This document shows positions 41,056 through 54,534 of a DNA stretch of 64,000 nt, in pieces. Under the pieces are notes generated by a model that was given only the letters and a program-made list of their open reading frames with translations, did no database searches and had not been told where the DNA came from. Numbering within the stretch: position 1 is the stretch's first letter; each line of letters starts with the position of its first letter. This DNA is from Metallyticus violacea (taxonomy: Eukaryota > Arthropoda > Insecta > Mantodea > Metallyticidae): NCBI GenBank assembly GCA_030762175.1, contig CM060833.1, positions 7,257,001 through 7,321,000 of the forward strand, given 5' to 3'. A program made the translations under genes and the position numbers.

Positions 41056-41096
41056 ATGGTTGACAATGTGAGTGAGTGCCTTACGAAACGTCCCAA
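41056..41096 (+). ncRNA. Hammerhead variant with U3/A8 core
   Basis: Core TTGACAA (41060-41066) in place of CUGANGA, stem II GTGAG/CTTAC, intact GAAAC (41085-41089), then GTC without the usual two-base loop. Stem I TGG/CCA. Same core as in the palindromic PLE. Confidence 0.55.
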
Positions 41097-41115
41097 TTTA
41101 CTTTAAAAGTAAGTT

Positions 41116-43500
41116 GTTAAAAAGTGGAACATCAAGAGTTTTAATGTGTTGACATGATTTTTAAGTAGTTTTACTTTTAGTCAAAATCAAATTTTACGAT
41201 AGTTTCACTGTGTTGATATTCCTGCATTCAGTTTTAATTATTAAAAAAAAACAAAAAAAAGGCAAATGGTGCATTTTTGCAAGATATCAATTTTTTGAAA
41301 ATTTTGAACTATTCAGTAATTACAGTCAGATGTAATAAACACACCTGCCAACATTTATCTGATAATCTGATATCGATAAAAATTATTTACATGATAACAT
41401 TAAGTCATTTAAATTTTTTGCTTCAAATGTGAAAGACAGTGAATCAGCTAAAAAATTTATTACCAACTCTCAGATTGGATATGAAGAGTTTAAGAAGTTT
41501 AATATCAAACTAATATTGAAAGATCATTTAGTGCTATGAATCAGATGATTGCATTAAGAAACTGGCTGGGAGATGCTTTATTAAATCACTTTATGAGAAT
41601 ATTCATCAAAGAGTAAAATATTCCATATGAAGAGTTTCTAAATAGGATATTGGAAGGCTGCACTTGCAAGACACAAAAGAATAATTTGATTATTATGAGG
41701 ACTACAACTATGTACACCCTTTGACAAAAAAAAGTCATCTCTTGAATGCAAAATTCATAAGTCCTACTCAAGACAGCAAGAGGTTTGCAAAGTATCCAGC
41801 AAACTGTAGTCACTGCAACAGTTGTGTTTATGCATGTACTAAAGATGCTCTCTATAAATGTGTGTTCCATTAGCTCTGTGATGCCAGGATTAAGAGTGCA
41901 GGTTTTATTCCTGGCATGAAGCACTTTTTTTAATAAACCTTAGTAACATATTATGACAAACAGTTGCATTTCCATAAACAGCAAGCTTTAAAGTTAACAT
42001 TTATATATAATATAATATGATAAAATTTCCTTCTGCAGTTCTACCTAAATGCAATATGCTGCACATGCATGAAGGACAAAAGAAGGCTTATGGGCACAAA
42101 TTCAAGGAGGATATTGCAGTCTCTCATTCACACTACTGCAGAAATTGCATATAATGTATGCCCCAAAGATTGAGGAGGTTATGCATGCTGAGGGTTTATA
42201 TACCTGATATTGTGTTTATTTCTGTGTGTTTTCACTTTAGAAGATAAATGTTTCTGTTCATGTATTTATTTAGTTATTTGTAAAGAATACATTAGTTTGT
42301 TGTGTGTGCACAGGTAATGCCATAAAACTCAAATGACATGTTAAAGTATAATATGATATTATGATGCTCTGCATATAGTTATAATACCAATAATAAAAAA
42401 ATAAAACAAAAATGTGTGAAATTTGAACCCAGGAGCTTACGCAGAAGAGCAACACCTTCCAAACTGCTCAACCACCACTATGCTACCCTAATATTCTCTT
42501 TCCAGATGCTTGTGATATGCATCCACTGCAGTGTGCATTTGCTGCATGTGTATTGTGAATACAGAGTTTACAAGCATCCCCAAGGTTCTCTGATCAACAT
42601 GTAGAATCTGGGGATGACTTTTTTTTTTGTCAAAGTGTGTTCAGTAAGGCTACGAGGCCGAGGCCACCCAAAATTAGTGTGTTAGCTCTTATGTTTTAAT
42701 TTTTATTCATAAATTTGCTTGAAATAGTGCCCTTTCCTTAAAATACTTAGCTGATCAATAATACACTCAAAGGCATAGCCTGTCTTGTACAAGATTTTTC
42801 AAGTCAATGAGAGAGAGATAAAGTTGGGTCTTTCATTTAGTTTTCCTTATTGTGTTGTGCTAGCCTTGGTCTATATCGCAGGATTTTGCAGAACATGAAG
42901 TCCAAACAGGCAGGTGACATCAAGTTAAAATACAGCATTTTGCTATTTTTTGTTGTATTGTGGTAATTATGTAATTATTTTATTTTAATGTAAACACAAT
43001 TTATTATGCATTATTTTCAAAGCTCTTCTTAAATACCTTTAATCATATGTTAGTATATGTGGGAATGCTGTTCATATGACAAATTCCTATGTCTTAATTC
43101 TTAACTGTATTCCTGCTATTTTTATGTAATTGTTAATTGTAGCAGAATATTGTGGTATCTTACTAGGATAATACAAAAAGGGATGTAAAAAGTATAATGA
43201 ACATCAGGAATTAATTTCAAGAGTGACTTTTGTAAGGAATATCCACAGAACAAAGACTAGAGGACTGAGCCAATATACAAAAGATTTAAGGTTAGTCATG
43301 GAACATGAACTTCTTGTAATACTTCATGTACTTAAATTTAATTATTGCTTATAGTAATAATGCCAGAATTTTTACCATGAAAAAAGTTTTACAGCAACAT
43401 TAGAGTCATTTTCATGCTATATATCCAATAATTTTGACACCATATCTCAGCCTACTGCATTCAAAAAGCCATGCTTTGCCACTCGTCAAGATATGGCATC
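41116..43500. other. Intergenic, mostly unassigned
   Basis: No gene or clear transposon. A tRNA-head-like piece at 42405-42490, read on the minus strand (TAGCATAGTGGTGGTTGAGC, TGGGTTCAAATTTC), may be an isolated SINE head. Confidence 0.45.
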
Positions 43501-43504
43501 TGAA

Positions 43505-43676
43505 TTTTTTTTTTTTTTTTTTTAAGATGGAAACATTCCAGGCCTAATATTTGCCATTAATAAGAACTAAGGAAAACCTGGAAAAAAGCTCAATCAGGGA
43601 AGGTTATTATGCAAGGAATGAAACCCCAGACTGCTGCTCAAGAGACTGCCTTTATGACCTCAGGCACCCATGTAAG
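43505..43676 (-). mobile_element. SINE A, partly deleted
   Basis: T-run, AACATTCCAGGCCTAA, ACTAAGGAAAACCTGG, GAATGAAACCCCAGACTGC and TTTATGACCTCAGGCACCC in order. A deletion removes the 3' central part. Confidence 0.8.
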
Positions 43677-43679
43677 AGT

Positions 43680-45190
43680 GCATATACTTTTATTTTAATG
43701 AAAAAATAGGTTCTTATGAATGTCACTTGCACTATTTTGTGTTCTTACATAATAGATATTAATGTCACGATTTATAGTGTTTCACCAATTTCATTTTACC
43801 TCTATCTCTGAAGATGAACTTTTCTGAAAGGAACTCTAATTATAGCAAACACTGCTAGCTGTTCAAATGGACAGAATGTTTGCAGAACCTGAAAAAAGAA
43901 TTATGGGGATATTTCAAGTGGATAAGGATTATTGGAAAGGCCTTTAATTCTCAATAAATAAAGTTTAAAATCTATGCAACCATTAGGAGACTCATATTTT
44001 CTATATTTTTTTCTTTTTCTTTCTGGAAAGGAATTGAGACTCAACACTCACTATTTTTTGTAATTTAAGAATACACAACACTTTTCAAAAAGTCATCCCC
44101 AAAGCTCACACAGCCAAGCCAAGCAATTTCTTTGGTTTTATTCACATACACCCTTTACAAAAAAAAAAAAAAAAAAAACTCTCAGCACCCAGGCAGCTAT
44201 TTGCCTCTGCACTTCACATCACAATCTGTACAGTTCCTCAAGTTTTTACTTCTCTATGTCCCGTCTTTAACTTCACATGATCCAGATAGTTTAAATTACT
44301 CCGGTAAAAAATCTGCTTTAGACCAATTATATTAGAGTATTTTTTACATTAACATAAAATATATTTAAAGCATAATTAAGTACATCACTTTATAATTTTA
44401 TACAGAGCTGTAAAAAGGATTCTAATGCAAGATTATTTATAAACAATATGGTTTTTTCAGATGTTAATCATCAAAAGTGCACTAAGTTAACAAATTACCC
44501 AAATGAAAGTCTCTCTTTTTCCTTCCAAAATTTATAAGAGATTGGGAAATACATGGTTGTTATAAATCTGAATGAATTAATATATCTTAAGGAGTAATAA
44601 TGCATACTATAAGATTTCTATTATAATTTTATTGAACTTCTGGCTTTTGTTGCATCTTAGCAACATGTTCTACATTATGTGAGAAAAAAGCTCCCCTGCA
44701 ATGCCTTATATACTGTGGTGCGGTATGTTAATATTATTTTTGTTTTTATAAATTTCATTGGTTTTCAAAATATTTTTATTAGTAAAAATTTTTGTTTCAC
44801 TCATGCTAAATGTATGATCTTGTCAAACTGCATATGTGATTGACCTAGATCATGCATTCTGCTACAGCGAATCTACCTTCTGATTCAGTCAGATGCAGCA
44901 TTATGTTCCTGCTTCCTAGTGCTTATAGAATGTACAGTCGGCCATATATATATATATATAGTTTTCACATTTACATTGAATCTGTTATACTCCAGAAAAA
45001 CTGTAGGTGCCTCCAAGATCCTTTACTATAAATAATAAACCCAGTGATTTGTGAGTAGTTTTATAGGATGGTATATTTTTTAGTGAACTTGCAACTTTGT
45101 AACACCTCTATGCATGGGAGGTAGGTATAGATTGTAGTAGGGGTGGGAAAGAAGAGCACATACCTCAATAAAAGAACTTCTTGATAGATG
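43680..45190. other. Intergenic, no recognised element
   Basis: Contains an A-run at 44159-44178 and a short AT tract at 44946-44960; nothing coding. Confidence 0.5.
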
Positions 45191-45194
45191 AATG

Positions 45195-45262
45195 CCTTTG
45201 AAACATGTCCAAGTAAGTGGAACAAAATTAGTGAAATTTGAGTGATTTCGTAACAATAATTT
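45195..45262. repeat. Fold-back family C, partial copy
   Basis: Only one arm is present: TTTGAAACATGTCCAAGTAA, GTGGAACAAAATTAGTG, TTTGAGTGATTTCG. It begins with the 3' part of a hammerhead (GAAACATGTCC). Confidence 0.55.
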
Positions 45263-45531
45263 GTCAAACTTCTTGATACTTTGCAGAAGAAACATGCCTC
45301 ACAAGCCTCTCAAGAAGATAAGTATTCTTCTGATATTATGAGGTGCACCGACATCTTTGCCAATTGGAAGGCTTTAGCCTTCCATGCAGAGCAAATAGCT
45401 TAAATGTATGTGCAAGTGAGAAGAAAGGTGGTAGAAGGTTTGATCTTAGTCAACTCATGAAGTCAATTCATTTAATCCTGAGTCTTTGCTTTATGTTGTA
45501 TGGGAAAATCTGCACCCTTGTGCTTATAAGG

Positions 45532-46898
45532 TGCATTGCAAAATGATATGACCAACTGATGAAATTTTTGATGTATAGAGAAAAACTGAAATCAAATAAA
45601 TGTGAACTTAAGTACATAAAATTATAATACCATTATTGTAGGGTTAGTTATAAACATACATTCATTGCAAATAGGCCAGAAGACAGAAAATAGTCCTGTT
45701 GTAAAATTATAAGACCATGCTGAATACTTTGTGACCTTTGTTGTGATCAAATGCTGTTCTACAGCTGTGGTTGTTATGTTCATGAAGAGTGCATGATTAA
45801 GTAAGTATGGGTCGGAAGGCAGGGTTGTGCAGCTTTGAACAAGGGCATGTTAAGGCCTACAAAGAAGAAGGATTTTCATCTCAGGAAATAGTAAGAAGAC
45901 TTAGCAGGTCACAAAGTGTGATAAATAACTTCCTGAAGCTAGGAAATAATTATGGATTGAAAATGTTGCCTAGAAGACCTCAAAAACGTGCCTCAACAAA
46001 AGAGACAAGTAATCAGAAAACTGAATGCTGAGAAAACTTGCTTGTGATTCAACTGTTAATATTCACAAATTGATGTTATCCTACCTAGTCAGATAAACAA
46101 ACACAATGAAATACAAGAAAAAGAAGCATCCTTGTTTGATAGTCCATTCACAAACAGAGATGGGTTGACTGAGATAAGGAACACATCACTAGGAAGAAAG
46201 AAAGGAAGAGTATTATATTCAGCAACAAAAAGAAATTAAACTTGGGTGGCCTGATGGCTGGACACACTACTGGTATGATCTCAGAAAAGAACAGGAAGGG
46301 TTTTCAAAGCAGCAACAAGGAGGAATGTCTCTGATGGTCTGGGGTGAATTCAGGTATGGAGGAAAACCACACCTAGTGTTGCCTGCAGAACATATGAAAG
46401 TCATATCACACACTGCTTGAAGAGCACCTTTTACCTGTTGCAGAGAGAATTGGAAATTTCAGCAGGACAATGCTACCCTCCACACTTGTCAAATCCACAA
46501 GGGAATGGTTTCGCTGCAAAAGTGTTAGTATCATGGAAAAATCCACCAATTCCCCGAACCTAAACCCTATGGAGAATCTTAAGCAGGTCAGTTTATTGCG
46601 ATGGGAAGTAATATGTCAATGTACAGGAATTAAAGACCTATTAAATCTGCATGAATGAAATTGAACTGTCTGTTTTACAGAAGTTTGGAGTTGTTCGGAA
46701 AAAGGGTTCATTTATAGGATATTAATGACAAGTGATCTTATCATTATGCAAGAGATTGATTTTTGTATTTGGCTTGGAAAGTAATGCATTTTTTTGCAAC
46801 TAATCAAATTTGAAATACTTAAGTTAAAATTTATTATTTCAGTTTATCTCTCTTTTCATGACAAATTTCATCAGTTGGTCTAATCATTTTGCAATGCA
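45532..46898 (+). mobile_element. Tc1-like transposon with inverted ends, inactive
   Basis: Terminal inverted repeats begin TGCATTGCAAAATGAT and continue with GACCAACTGATGAAATTT at both ends (45532 onward and back from 46898). The transposase start reads MGRKAGLCSFEQGHVKAYKE and SRSQSVINNFLKLGNNYG (Tc1 HTH), then shifts frame; further pieces give KLNLGGLMAGHTT-like and SLMVWGEF remains and NLNPMENL (normally SPDLNPIEN). Frameshifts make it dead. Confidence 0.85.
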
Positions 46899-46899
46899 A

Positions 46900-48910
46900 C
46901 CGAATGTATTCAATTTCATTATATGTTTAGATACTAAGAGATCATGGTTCTGGAAGTATTTCATATAAATCTCAGAAAAAAAGTACTAGTTTTGAAGGCA
47001 AAAATGTATTGGACATGTGGCATTTGAATAGCCACAAGATAATTCAAGGCAGTCAAGTATCAGCCAATTGCAATACTGTTTGTTTTTGTTCTGGGTTTGG
47101 TTCTATTTTATTTTGTTTTGTAGGTCATGTTAATATTAACATAAGGAAGATCCTATACAATTATACAGTACTTTGATGGCACGGACCTTACAGATTTACT
47201 GCAATTGTAATCTTATAAAATAAACCCACATTTCAAGAGAGCAGTGTTTACAGCACAATGTGATTCACATACATGTGCAGAGAGTGCAACATGATTCACT
47301 TTTGCTTGAGAGGGTTTATGAGATTCTGATGGTTTTGGCTGTTGGCCTCCAGACTCTCCTAATGCCTGCTTCTTTTGTTTAATGACCTTTCTGATTATAG
47401 ATCATGTTAGCCATTTGCTAGTAGTGTCCATTATAAATTCTCTGTCTAACATTTCAAAACCACTTGGCCCTTTCCACTATCTTAGTTGTCAGGGGATGTA
47501 TTAAGTGCTATGTAAAAACTGGGGCTTCTGAAAACTTTCATGCTGCATTTAGACATTCCTGGATCTGTACTGTGCCTCTAGCAACACAGTTGCAATCTAC
47601 ATGACATGATGTCCATTGCTTTTAACAAAGAACTCAAGGATAAGAAATCCTTCAGTATCATTGAATTGGTAAAAATGTTGACCAGCAGAGGGCACGTAAT
47701 ATATTGCTTTATAACAATAAACTTTAAAATGGCATATTTTATAAATATTTTTAAAGTATTGAAATATATTAATGAAATATATACAGTTTTATTTCTCCCT
47801 TCACAATACTGCTTTTTATATATATATTCCATGAAGGGCCTGGGCTTGCTGCTGCATCCTCTATCTCCATCTTGCAACATTGTTTACAGAGTGCAGTGTT
47901 GCAAAGAGATATGTAATCGGCATTCCACACCTCACCAACCTCTACAAGGCAGCTTTTATGACCCATGGATGCTACATCTCTATCTGTTAGCTACTCAATT
48001 GTTATAATGATGAAATCTGCTCCATACCTACCTATCTAGAAAACTTTTAAGCAGGTACTGGGGAATGAACCACGTATTTCCTGGCTAGCAGTCAGCAATG
48101 CTAACCACTTGACCACTAAGAAGACAGTATTATATATGTATATGATACATACATAAATCTATATATAATATACTTTTTACTCTTCTTTTGGCATTTTCAC
48201 TTGCCAGTGATTGGTCCTTACAAACTATATAAATGATTCACACTTAGCACCAATAGCTAACAGGATAGGTGGTCAAACAATCACTTAAAGTTCCATCTGG
48301 TGTGATGCTAAGGTAATACCTGGATGTGAAATGGCTGGTAATTTCACAGGGACCTGTTTTCAGAGATATAGAGTTCTTTAATATTTTGTAAATATATATA
48401 ACATTTAAATATACAATAAGGGAACATTCAACTTTATGTCCAAACTTTACCTGAATTTCCATATTCACAAAAGATCCACAAGTATTGTAACACAGAAAAA
48501 ATGGGCTGCAGGGGCTCAAAATGCCCAAATCCTTTTGTTAGAAAAACTTAATTTAAAAACCCACTTAATCATGAGTAGACAAAATAGATTATGAGAAGTA
48601 AATGAACAGCACCTTCTGATTAAATATTCTTGATTTGTACAAAATATATTCCAAAACTATCACCAGTGTTTGCAATGCCAGCAAATATTGCCTACATAGA
48701 GTGTAAACAAGTAGAATATGATAAATGCACTCAATAAATGTGCATGGTTCAAACTATTATATGAATTGCAAGCCTTATCTATGACAGTCAATTTTGTTTC
48801 AAAGTTTGTCATTAAAATTATTTTACATTTACACTTTTGTAATCTACAGTTAATAAATGCTACATTAATGTTACTGTTTTGGTAGCACTAGTACTTTGCT
48901 AGCCTGATTT
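46900..48910. other. Intergenic, mostly unassigned
   Basis: A tRNA-head-like inverted piece at 48050-48125 (GGGAATGAACCACG, GCTAACCACTTGACCAC) and an old SINE B-like tail at 48296-48380 are the only hints. The ORF at 47606-48007 shows no family similarity. Confidence 0.45.
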
Positions 48911-48914
48911 TTTT

Positions 48915-49168
48915 TTTAAACAGTGTTTCATGTCCGTTTTAACTACTGAGGCATCACAGTTAGTGCACAATGATGATACACGAGATGAAATTATAACCTG
49001 GAAAAGATTTTTTGTAAAGGAAAGAAGAGTGTCAGAGTGCCAAAGTTTAGGGTACCTCTCAGAAATTTGCCATTTATAAGGAAACCTGGAAAAATCTGCA
49101 GTCGGGGAGGATGGTCCTGGTTGGAATCAAACCCCAGACCTACCACTCAGCCACCTGTAGCAGTGCTA
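48915..49168 (-). mobile_element. SINE A
   Basis: T-run, TTTTAACTACTGAGGCATCA, AGTTTAGGGTACCTCTC, GGAAACCTGGAAAAATCTGC, GGAATCAAACCCCAG, CACTCAGCCACCTG. Box A region shortened. Confidence 0.85.
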
Positions 49169-49314
49169 GCCTGTACTTCCTGCCCAATTCAACTGATGTA
49201 TTCCCTAAAGATTCAAAGATGTTTATTTAAATTGTACTTGGGAAGCCTTTGATAATGGAGTGGTAATATATCCTATTAGAATATATTAAATGTATTCACA
49301 CTTATTCCACTTAG

Positions 49315-50035
49315 AAAGATACAAATTAAAAAATTTCACTATCATCCAACTTACTACAACAAATTCAATAGGATATTCAAAGAAAATGGCATAAAGTTAG
49401 TCTCAAAGAACAAATATAACATCAAAATTTTGCTAGGTTCCATGTAAAAAGACACCCTTTCAATAGAACAGAAATCAGGAATTTATAAAATTAAATGTGC
49501 AGAATGTGATTAAAAATGCATTACAAAAAAAAAGAAGGGAATTTAGAATTTTAAACATTTTCTTTTAAAAATTATACGGAACTATCACAGTGAAGCTAAG
49601 TTATATGGTTAAAATCATTTGAGATATGCAGAAACTTAGAGAAAGTAAAACTTCAGGAATGTTCATCTAAACAATTTGATAAATCAGCAGTGGCAGCTCA
49701 TTTTTAAAGCAAAATCATGACATTAAATCAGAGTTAAATATGGGGACTTTTTTTAAATTCTTAGTATTAAACCAGAGGCTAAGCAACTGAAAAAACTTCA
49801 CAACCCAATAGAACTGTTTGCTTGGGAAAAAGTTTTCATCCTGGGATTTAAAAAAAAAAAATAATGTTCCATCCACACATGAATTCAGAAAATTCCTATT
49901 TGAAATATCAGAGACCTTCAGATTCAGCCATAACATCAATTAGTTGTTCAACAGTGATGATGGAAGTGATTGTCCCCAAAACAAGTCCTAATGTTGTATA
50001 AATGCAGTTAGTATGAACACATTTAATAAATTCTA
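49315..50035 (+). mobile_element. PLE family B, degraded
   Basis: Linker-like FHYHPTYYNKFNRIF and GIKLVSKNKYNIK, then SGIYKIKCAECD (GIY-YIG start) with stops, a 75-bp fold-back-like insertion at 49555-49630 (GGAACTATCACAGTGAAGC), FDKSAVAAHF, and a hammerhead at 49949-49991. Confidence 0.7.
49949..49991 (+). ncRNA. Hammerhead motif, PLE family B, degraded
   Basis: GTGATGA core (C3 to G), stem II GGAAGTGATTGTCCC with mismatches, AAAAC (G12 to A), AA, GTC, CTAATGTTG. Inactive. Confidence 0.5.
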
Positions 50036-50690
50036 AAAGGATATATTCAAATATAGACTTCTAAACCTAGTGCATTTCTTATCCTTGAATAATCTTTGTA
50101 ATGTCTAAATTTCTAGTACAGTTTTGACACAATGTCATACATTTCCTATAATTATATTATTCTTTTCTATTTTTTCTTTATTTTTAATCAAATCAATTAT
50201 ATTTTCAATTAATGATGACATATAAAAGAAAACACATTTTTTCTTAAACTTCTTAGAAATGCTTAAACCATATTGTTCTGTGCTGGTCAATAATAAAGCT
50301 CATATAGACTGTTTCACAAATATATATTGTAAGAATCCCTTTTTTTATTAATATTCTTATTTGCTTTAAAGAATATATTGTAAACAGTCAATTCTGATTA
50401 ATGCGCAATATTAAAAATAAAGTAATTGGTTTAATTTTAAAGTACAAATATGCACAAGAAAAATTGTGATGATAGTTTTGCCTAAATAGAGCTGTTTTAA
50501 AAAAATTCAATGCACTATTTTCATAGCATGAAGTATAACAGAAAATATCTAGGAAATATATTGGTTCCTATAACAAATAGCTTGTTATATATGGATCAGT
50601 CTTTAATGTTACTCTCAGAGGTGCTCTATATGGTTGCCATTCTTCATGAACAATCTTAAAACTGAGGCATCAGTTATTGATTCCTTATAA
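50036..50690. other. Intergenic, no recognised element
   Basis: Very AT-rich without similarity to the other repeats. Confidence 0.5.
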
Positions 50691-51770
50691 GGATTATAGA
50701 AGGAAAGGATGTTTGCCAAAGGAAAACTATACTTGAAAGCAATAAAAGCATGTTGAGAGAAAATATCAGAGATGCAAATAAAATAGTTGAAGAGAATATA
50801 CCTGGCAGGAGTTGAGGTTAGGATGCTTTATGCAGTAGAGATCTGGATTGTAGAGGAAGGGTGCAGAAATATGAACATGATTAATGCGAACTTTTGCAAA
50901 AAAATGTTTTGGGCTTGCCTAGAGGAAAATTTTGGAAAGAGTATACAAATATTGGTTTAGAATTAGAAATTCAGATGAGCAAAATAGCTTACATAAGTGT
51001 TTGAATGTTCAGGAAAGATTAAATCAAGGATAAACTTGGTTCAATAGATTTTTGAGAAATCTGGAGAGCTAGAGAATCATTAGAAAATAGTTTCTAAATA
51101 GAAATTATGTTAAGAATTGAATATATTGAAAGGCATGATATATACACCAGTTTTAATTTTAAAAGTTCATTGAGCATGTATAGAGATTTGAAAGCAGTAT
51201 ATAGTTGGGCCTGGTGGTGTAGTGGTTACCATACTTGCCTCCTAAATCCAAGATTGTGGGTTTGATCCCAGCCAGGACCGATGGATCGGCACAAACTTCC
51301 TTTGGAAGGGAAGTAAAGCCGTGGGTCCTGTGTCGTACATTTACGGCACAATAAAAAACCTCAAGCCTGAAAAATGAGTAAAAATTGTTGGCTTTTTCGT
51401 GCCAATGCAAAATAAATACAAATATATAAATGCAAAGCTGATGACCTGAGATGTTAAAAGAGTGTCTGTAAATTTAAAAACAAAGAAAAAAAAAATCAGT
51501 ACGGAGTAGAGCGGATTGTGTTGAACAGTGTGATAAAACCAGGTTGAGGTTCTGCATGGGCTAGAATGAGGGTTATAAAATTGAAAGGGCCAAGAGTAAG
51601 GGAGGATGCAGAAAAATGGCCACTTTCAAAAGGACAATTATTGGCACATGTTGTTAGAATGTGAAAAAACCTCAATTCTTAGAGAGAAGCTAGAAATGAA
51701 GAAGTGAACCAATTTGCCTACAGAAATTAGGGGGGGGGGTGGGGATAAGCATAAAATAAAGAAAGAACAT
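50690..51770 (+). mobile_element. LINE (R1/Jockey-like) C-terminal fragment, split by SINE B
   Basis: Reads EVRMLYAVEIWIVEEGCRN and NANFCKKMFWACLEENFGKS before the SINE. After it come CMG-NEGYKIERAK remains and HMLLECEKTSILREKLEMK, the usual His/Cys-bearing C-terminus of LINE RT proteins. Confidence 0.65.
51205..51485 (+). mobile_element. SINE B, well-preserved head, internal duplication or insertion
   Basis: GGCCTGGTGGTGTAGTGGTT, GTGGGTTTGATCCCAGCC, GTGGGTCCTGTGTCGTACAT, ACCTCAAGCCTGAAAAATG; then an A-rich segment (about 51380-51430) not found in other copies, and GCTGATGACCTGAGATGTT. Confidence 0.85.
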
Positions 51771-53160
51771 ATAGGAAATAAAAAAATTATTAGGTAAAGT
51801 AAGGGCTATAAGTGAACAATGAAAGTAAAGAAATTTATAACACAGCAGATTTAAAGTAAAACAGAGCCTAATAGTTACATGACTACGATGTTAGAGGCTT
51901 TTGGCCTCCTGGGATATCGACAACTTAGTGTACTGATCTGTGAATTGATCGATTAGATAAAGTATTATAAACATTTTGAAATATTTTGGATAATAATAGT
52001 TTTGATAGTGTTCAATTTTTATATATTTTGTATGTTTGTTTACAGGTAATAGAGCAATTTAAAATAAAGAAATTATTAGTGTAGTAATTGTAATTAATTC
52101 ATTAAAATAATGGTTTGTATATAAATTTTTTTTGGGGGGGGGGATCAGGGCCTGGTCTCTTGGATATTCCAGTAGGTAGCAATTGATGAACTGGGAACTG
52201 CTAATCAAATTGAAATATTTGGACTTAAGTATTTAGAATTAAAATATTGTAATCATTTAGGATGTTATAAGGATTGCAAAACAATAAGCACATGGGACTT
52301 TTATGCTCTGTTAATTATTATTAATTCTTATTAAACTATTATCTGTGATAATGAAGGGTTCCTCTTTTAAAGGCAATGAATATAGTTCATGCACAGTGGG
52401 TCATTGCCTCATTTTATATGCACTGCCATGCAAATCAATGGATTAAAATGGGAATTTCAGTCTGCCCAATTCCTTGGTCGAAAACCTTTTAGATTTCATA
52501 TTCAGACAATTATAAGCTATTACTGCTCATTAATAGACATGTAATTATTGCCTTTGTATATTGTTATAAAATGGAGATTTATACAAATTTTCTCATATTT
52601 TTATGGCATAAAAATACATAGAGAGATAAAGTAGATATGTCGCTGAGAGATATGATCAACCATCACTATTTCAATAGCTCTCAAGTCTTAACTTGCTTTA
52701 AACGGACACGCAAAGTAACTTAACCAAATTCAAGAATCTGTTAAATGCAAAACTCCCCTAATACACACCAGAATTTCAAACAAAACTCTTCTTTTCCAAT
52801 GTTTAAAAACATGCTAATTTCTTTGTTTGACAGTATAATGGGCACCATGCAACAAAATAATTTTAGTTCTGCTCTGAATGGTGTAGTATACAGATGTACA
52901 ATAATGAAGTTTTCTAATATTCCACATTTGGTTGAAGGGACAAAACAAGAAAAAGGCTGTTATATGAGAGGGATGAATATCACATAAAAGTAAAATAAAT
53001 ATAATATACTATAATATTGTTATTATATTATTTAGTACTCATTGTTCAATCCTGAGTATGGGCACCTCTTATGTGGGAGGTTTTGATTACTAACAAGAAT
53101 TTAGTTATGTTTCTACAGAGCACAAGTGTGACAGGGAGTAAGCCCTTTCATTACTAGAGC
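51771..53160. other. Intergenic, no recognised element
   Basis: Contains G-runs at 51730-51740 and 52132-52142. The short ORF at 52745-52987 has no recognisable similarity. Confidence 0.45.
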
Positions 53161-53164
53161 AAGG

Positions 53165-53378
53165 AACTAAAGTATTACTTGGATGTGAAATTACTGATAA
53201 CTTCATCCAATGGCCTCTTTTTTCAGGTAATGAACTCTTTAATATGCCATAAATCTTTTGACATGGAATCCATCACTTAAAATCCATCCTGATGGACTTG
53301 CACTTGAGATTTTATACTACTACAGGTTTGAACCCATGAGGAGAGTGTGCTACTCCTAGACCAATGAGGTATTATCAT
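53165..53378 (-). mobile_element. Old SINE B-like copy
   Basis: Aligns loosely to inverted SINE B: GGATGTGAAATTACTGATAA, TTTTTCAGGTAATGAACTC, AATATGCCATAAATC, GACATGGAATCC, and a head remnant GTTTGAACCCATGAGG. Strong divergence suggests an older insertion. Confidence 0.55.
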
Positions 53379-53379
53379 A

Positions 53380-54530
53380 TTATTTGATATTATCATTGGG
53401 AAAAGCATTATGAAAACACAGGGAAAAACTGGAAATATTAACTGCAAAGAATCTGGTTACAGGTGTGTCAGTCAAGGTGGAAAATGTAAAAGATGCTGAA
53501 AATTTACTAAAAAAAAACATTTTGGTAGTATTTAGGAGGAAAATAAAACTCTTGCTCTAAACAGAGACATACCTTCCCTTAACAATATTGCAAATTACCT
53601 TTTGTCTAAGTTTTACAGAAGCTGAAAATAATCAACTAAGAATTTAAAATGAAAATCTTGAAAAAAAAAAATATATATATATGAATACAAACAGCAGACA
53701 TCAACTTTTTTTTATAATTGTACGAGTTAAAAATGCCTCAATGCTTAAATAAAGGAATTTTTATCCATTAATGTATATTTAGAAGCAAAAATAATTCTAG
53801 ATATTACAATTATTGAAATTAATACAAAAGGTATAATTGCTGCATTCATGTACCCAACCAGCTTACTTTGAGTTGGTAACATTGGGGTGTAATTGTGTGC
53901 CACATTTTTCTTAGATCCTGTGTTAGTATACAAGCAAGAAAGATTCTCTGTCTGGATGCATCAATAATATTTTAACTTCAGTCATTAACACATGACTTAT
54001 CTTTTCACCAGATAAGACCCTCCATTTTGTAACACTGTAATAAAAAAACTGACAATCAAACATTATTATAACTAAATGTGATATACTCTAGCTATAGAAT
54101 CAACTATCAAATTCCTCCAGATCTTCAGGCAACATTAAATGATTAATTATAAAAATATTGTATCAAATTTATTGCATTATTGCATATTTGAATTACTATA
54201 TGTAAAACCTTTATAATGTCTAAATCTTGTTAACAATTGATATGATGATAATGTAACAGTATAGCTTGTTGCTATAAGAACTATGTTATTAGGCAACATT
54301 AAATAAAGTTATAAATTTAAAAAAATAGTTTACTGCCTTTTTTGATACTGAATGTTAAGATGAGTATGGCATTGATATCTTTGCACTAAAATTTCCACAG
54401 TTGTTGTGTGCCAAACTCTCCTAATCCACAATTAAATACTGATTTGCCACCTTATCAGTTAAGATATTTTAATATTAGGCATGCATTTGTATCTGCTACA
54501 TAAAAATAATGATATTAAAATAAATTTTAA
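53380..54530. other. Intergenic, no recognised element
   Basis: AT-rich, short AT tract at 53672-53682; no coding similarity. Confidence 0.5.
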
Positions 54531-54534
54531 AATT

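Larger units (their letters stand above)
39855..41115 (+). mobile_element. PLE (YVDD family) 3' half with GIY-YIG, split by SINE B
   Basis: RT end: IYRKDTHTDNYIKAHGFNP-like reading, then after the SINE INIPLKEEEYRKEYIH and NGFNKQMIDQK; linker APTNRYSVSKLVKLNK; GIY-YIG with ENSGIYRINCGDCDKVYIGK and RLKEHWRNI; then a frameshift. A variant hammerhead follows at 41056-41096. Closely related to the palindrome at 55393. Confidence 0.85.

Noticed and set aside
47606..48007. 133-residue ORF downstream of the Tc1 element
   Set aside because: No family similarity, no splice or composition signal, AT-rich like the surroundings.
51205..51290. tRNA-like sequence with box A and box B
   Set aside because: It is the head of SINE B; the same head is followed by the same non-tRNA tail in several copies and does not fold as an intact tRNA.
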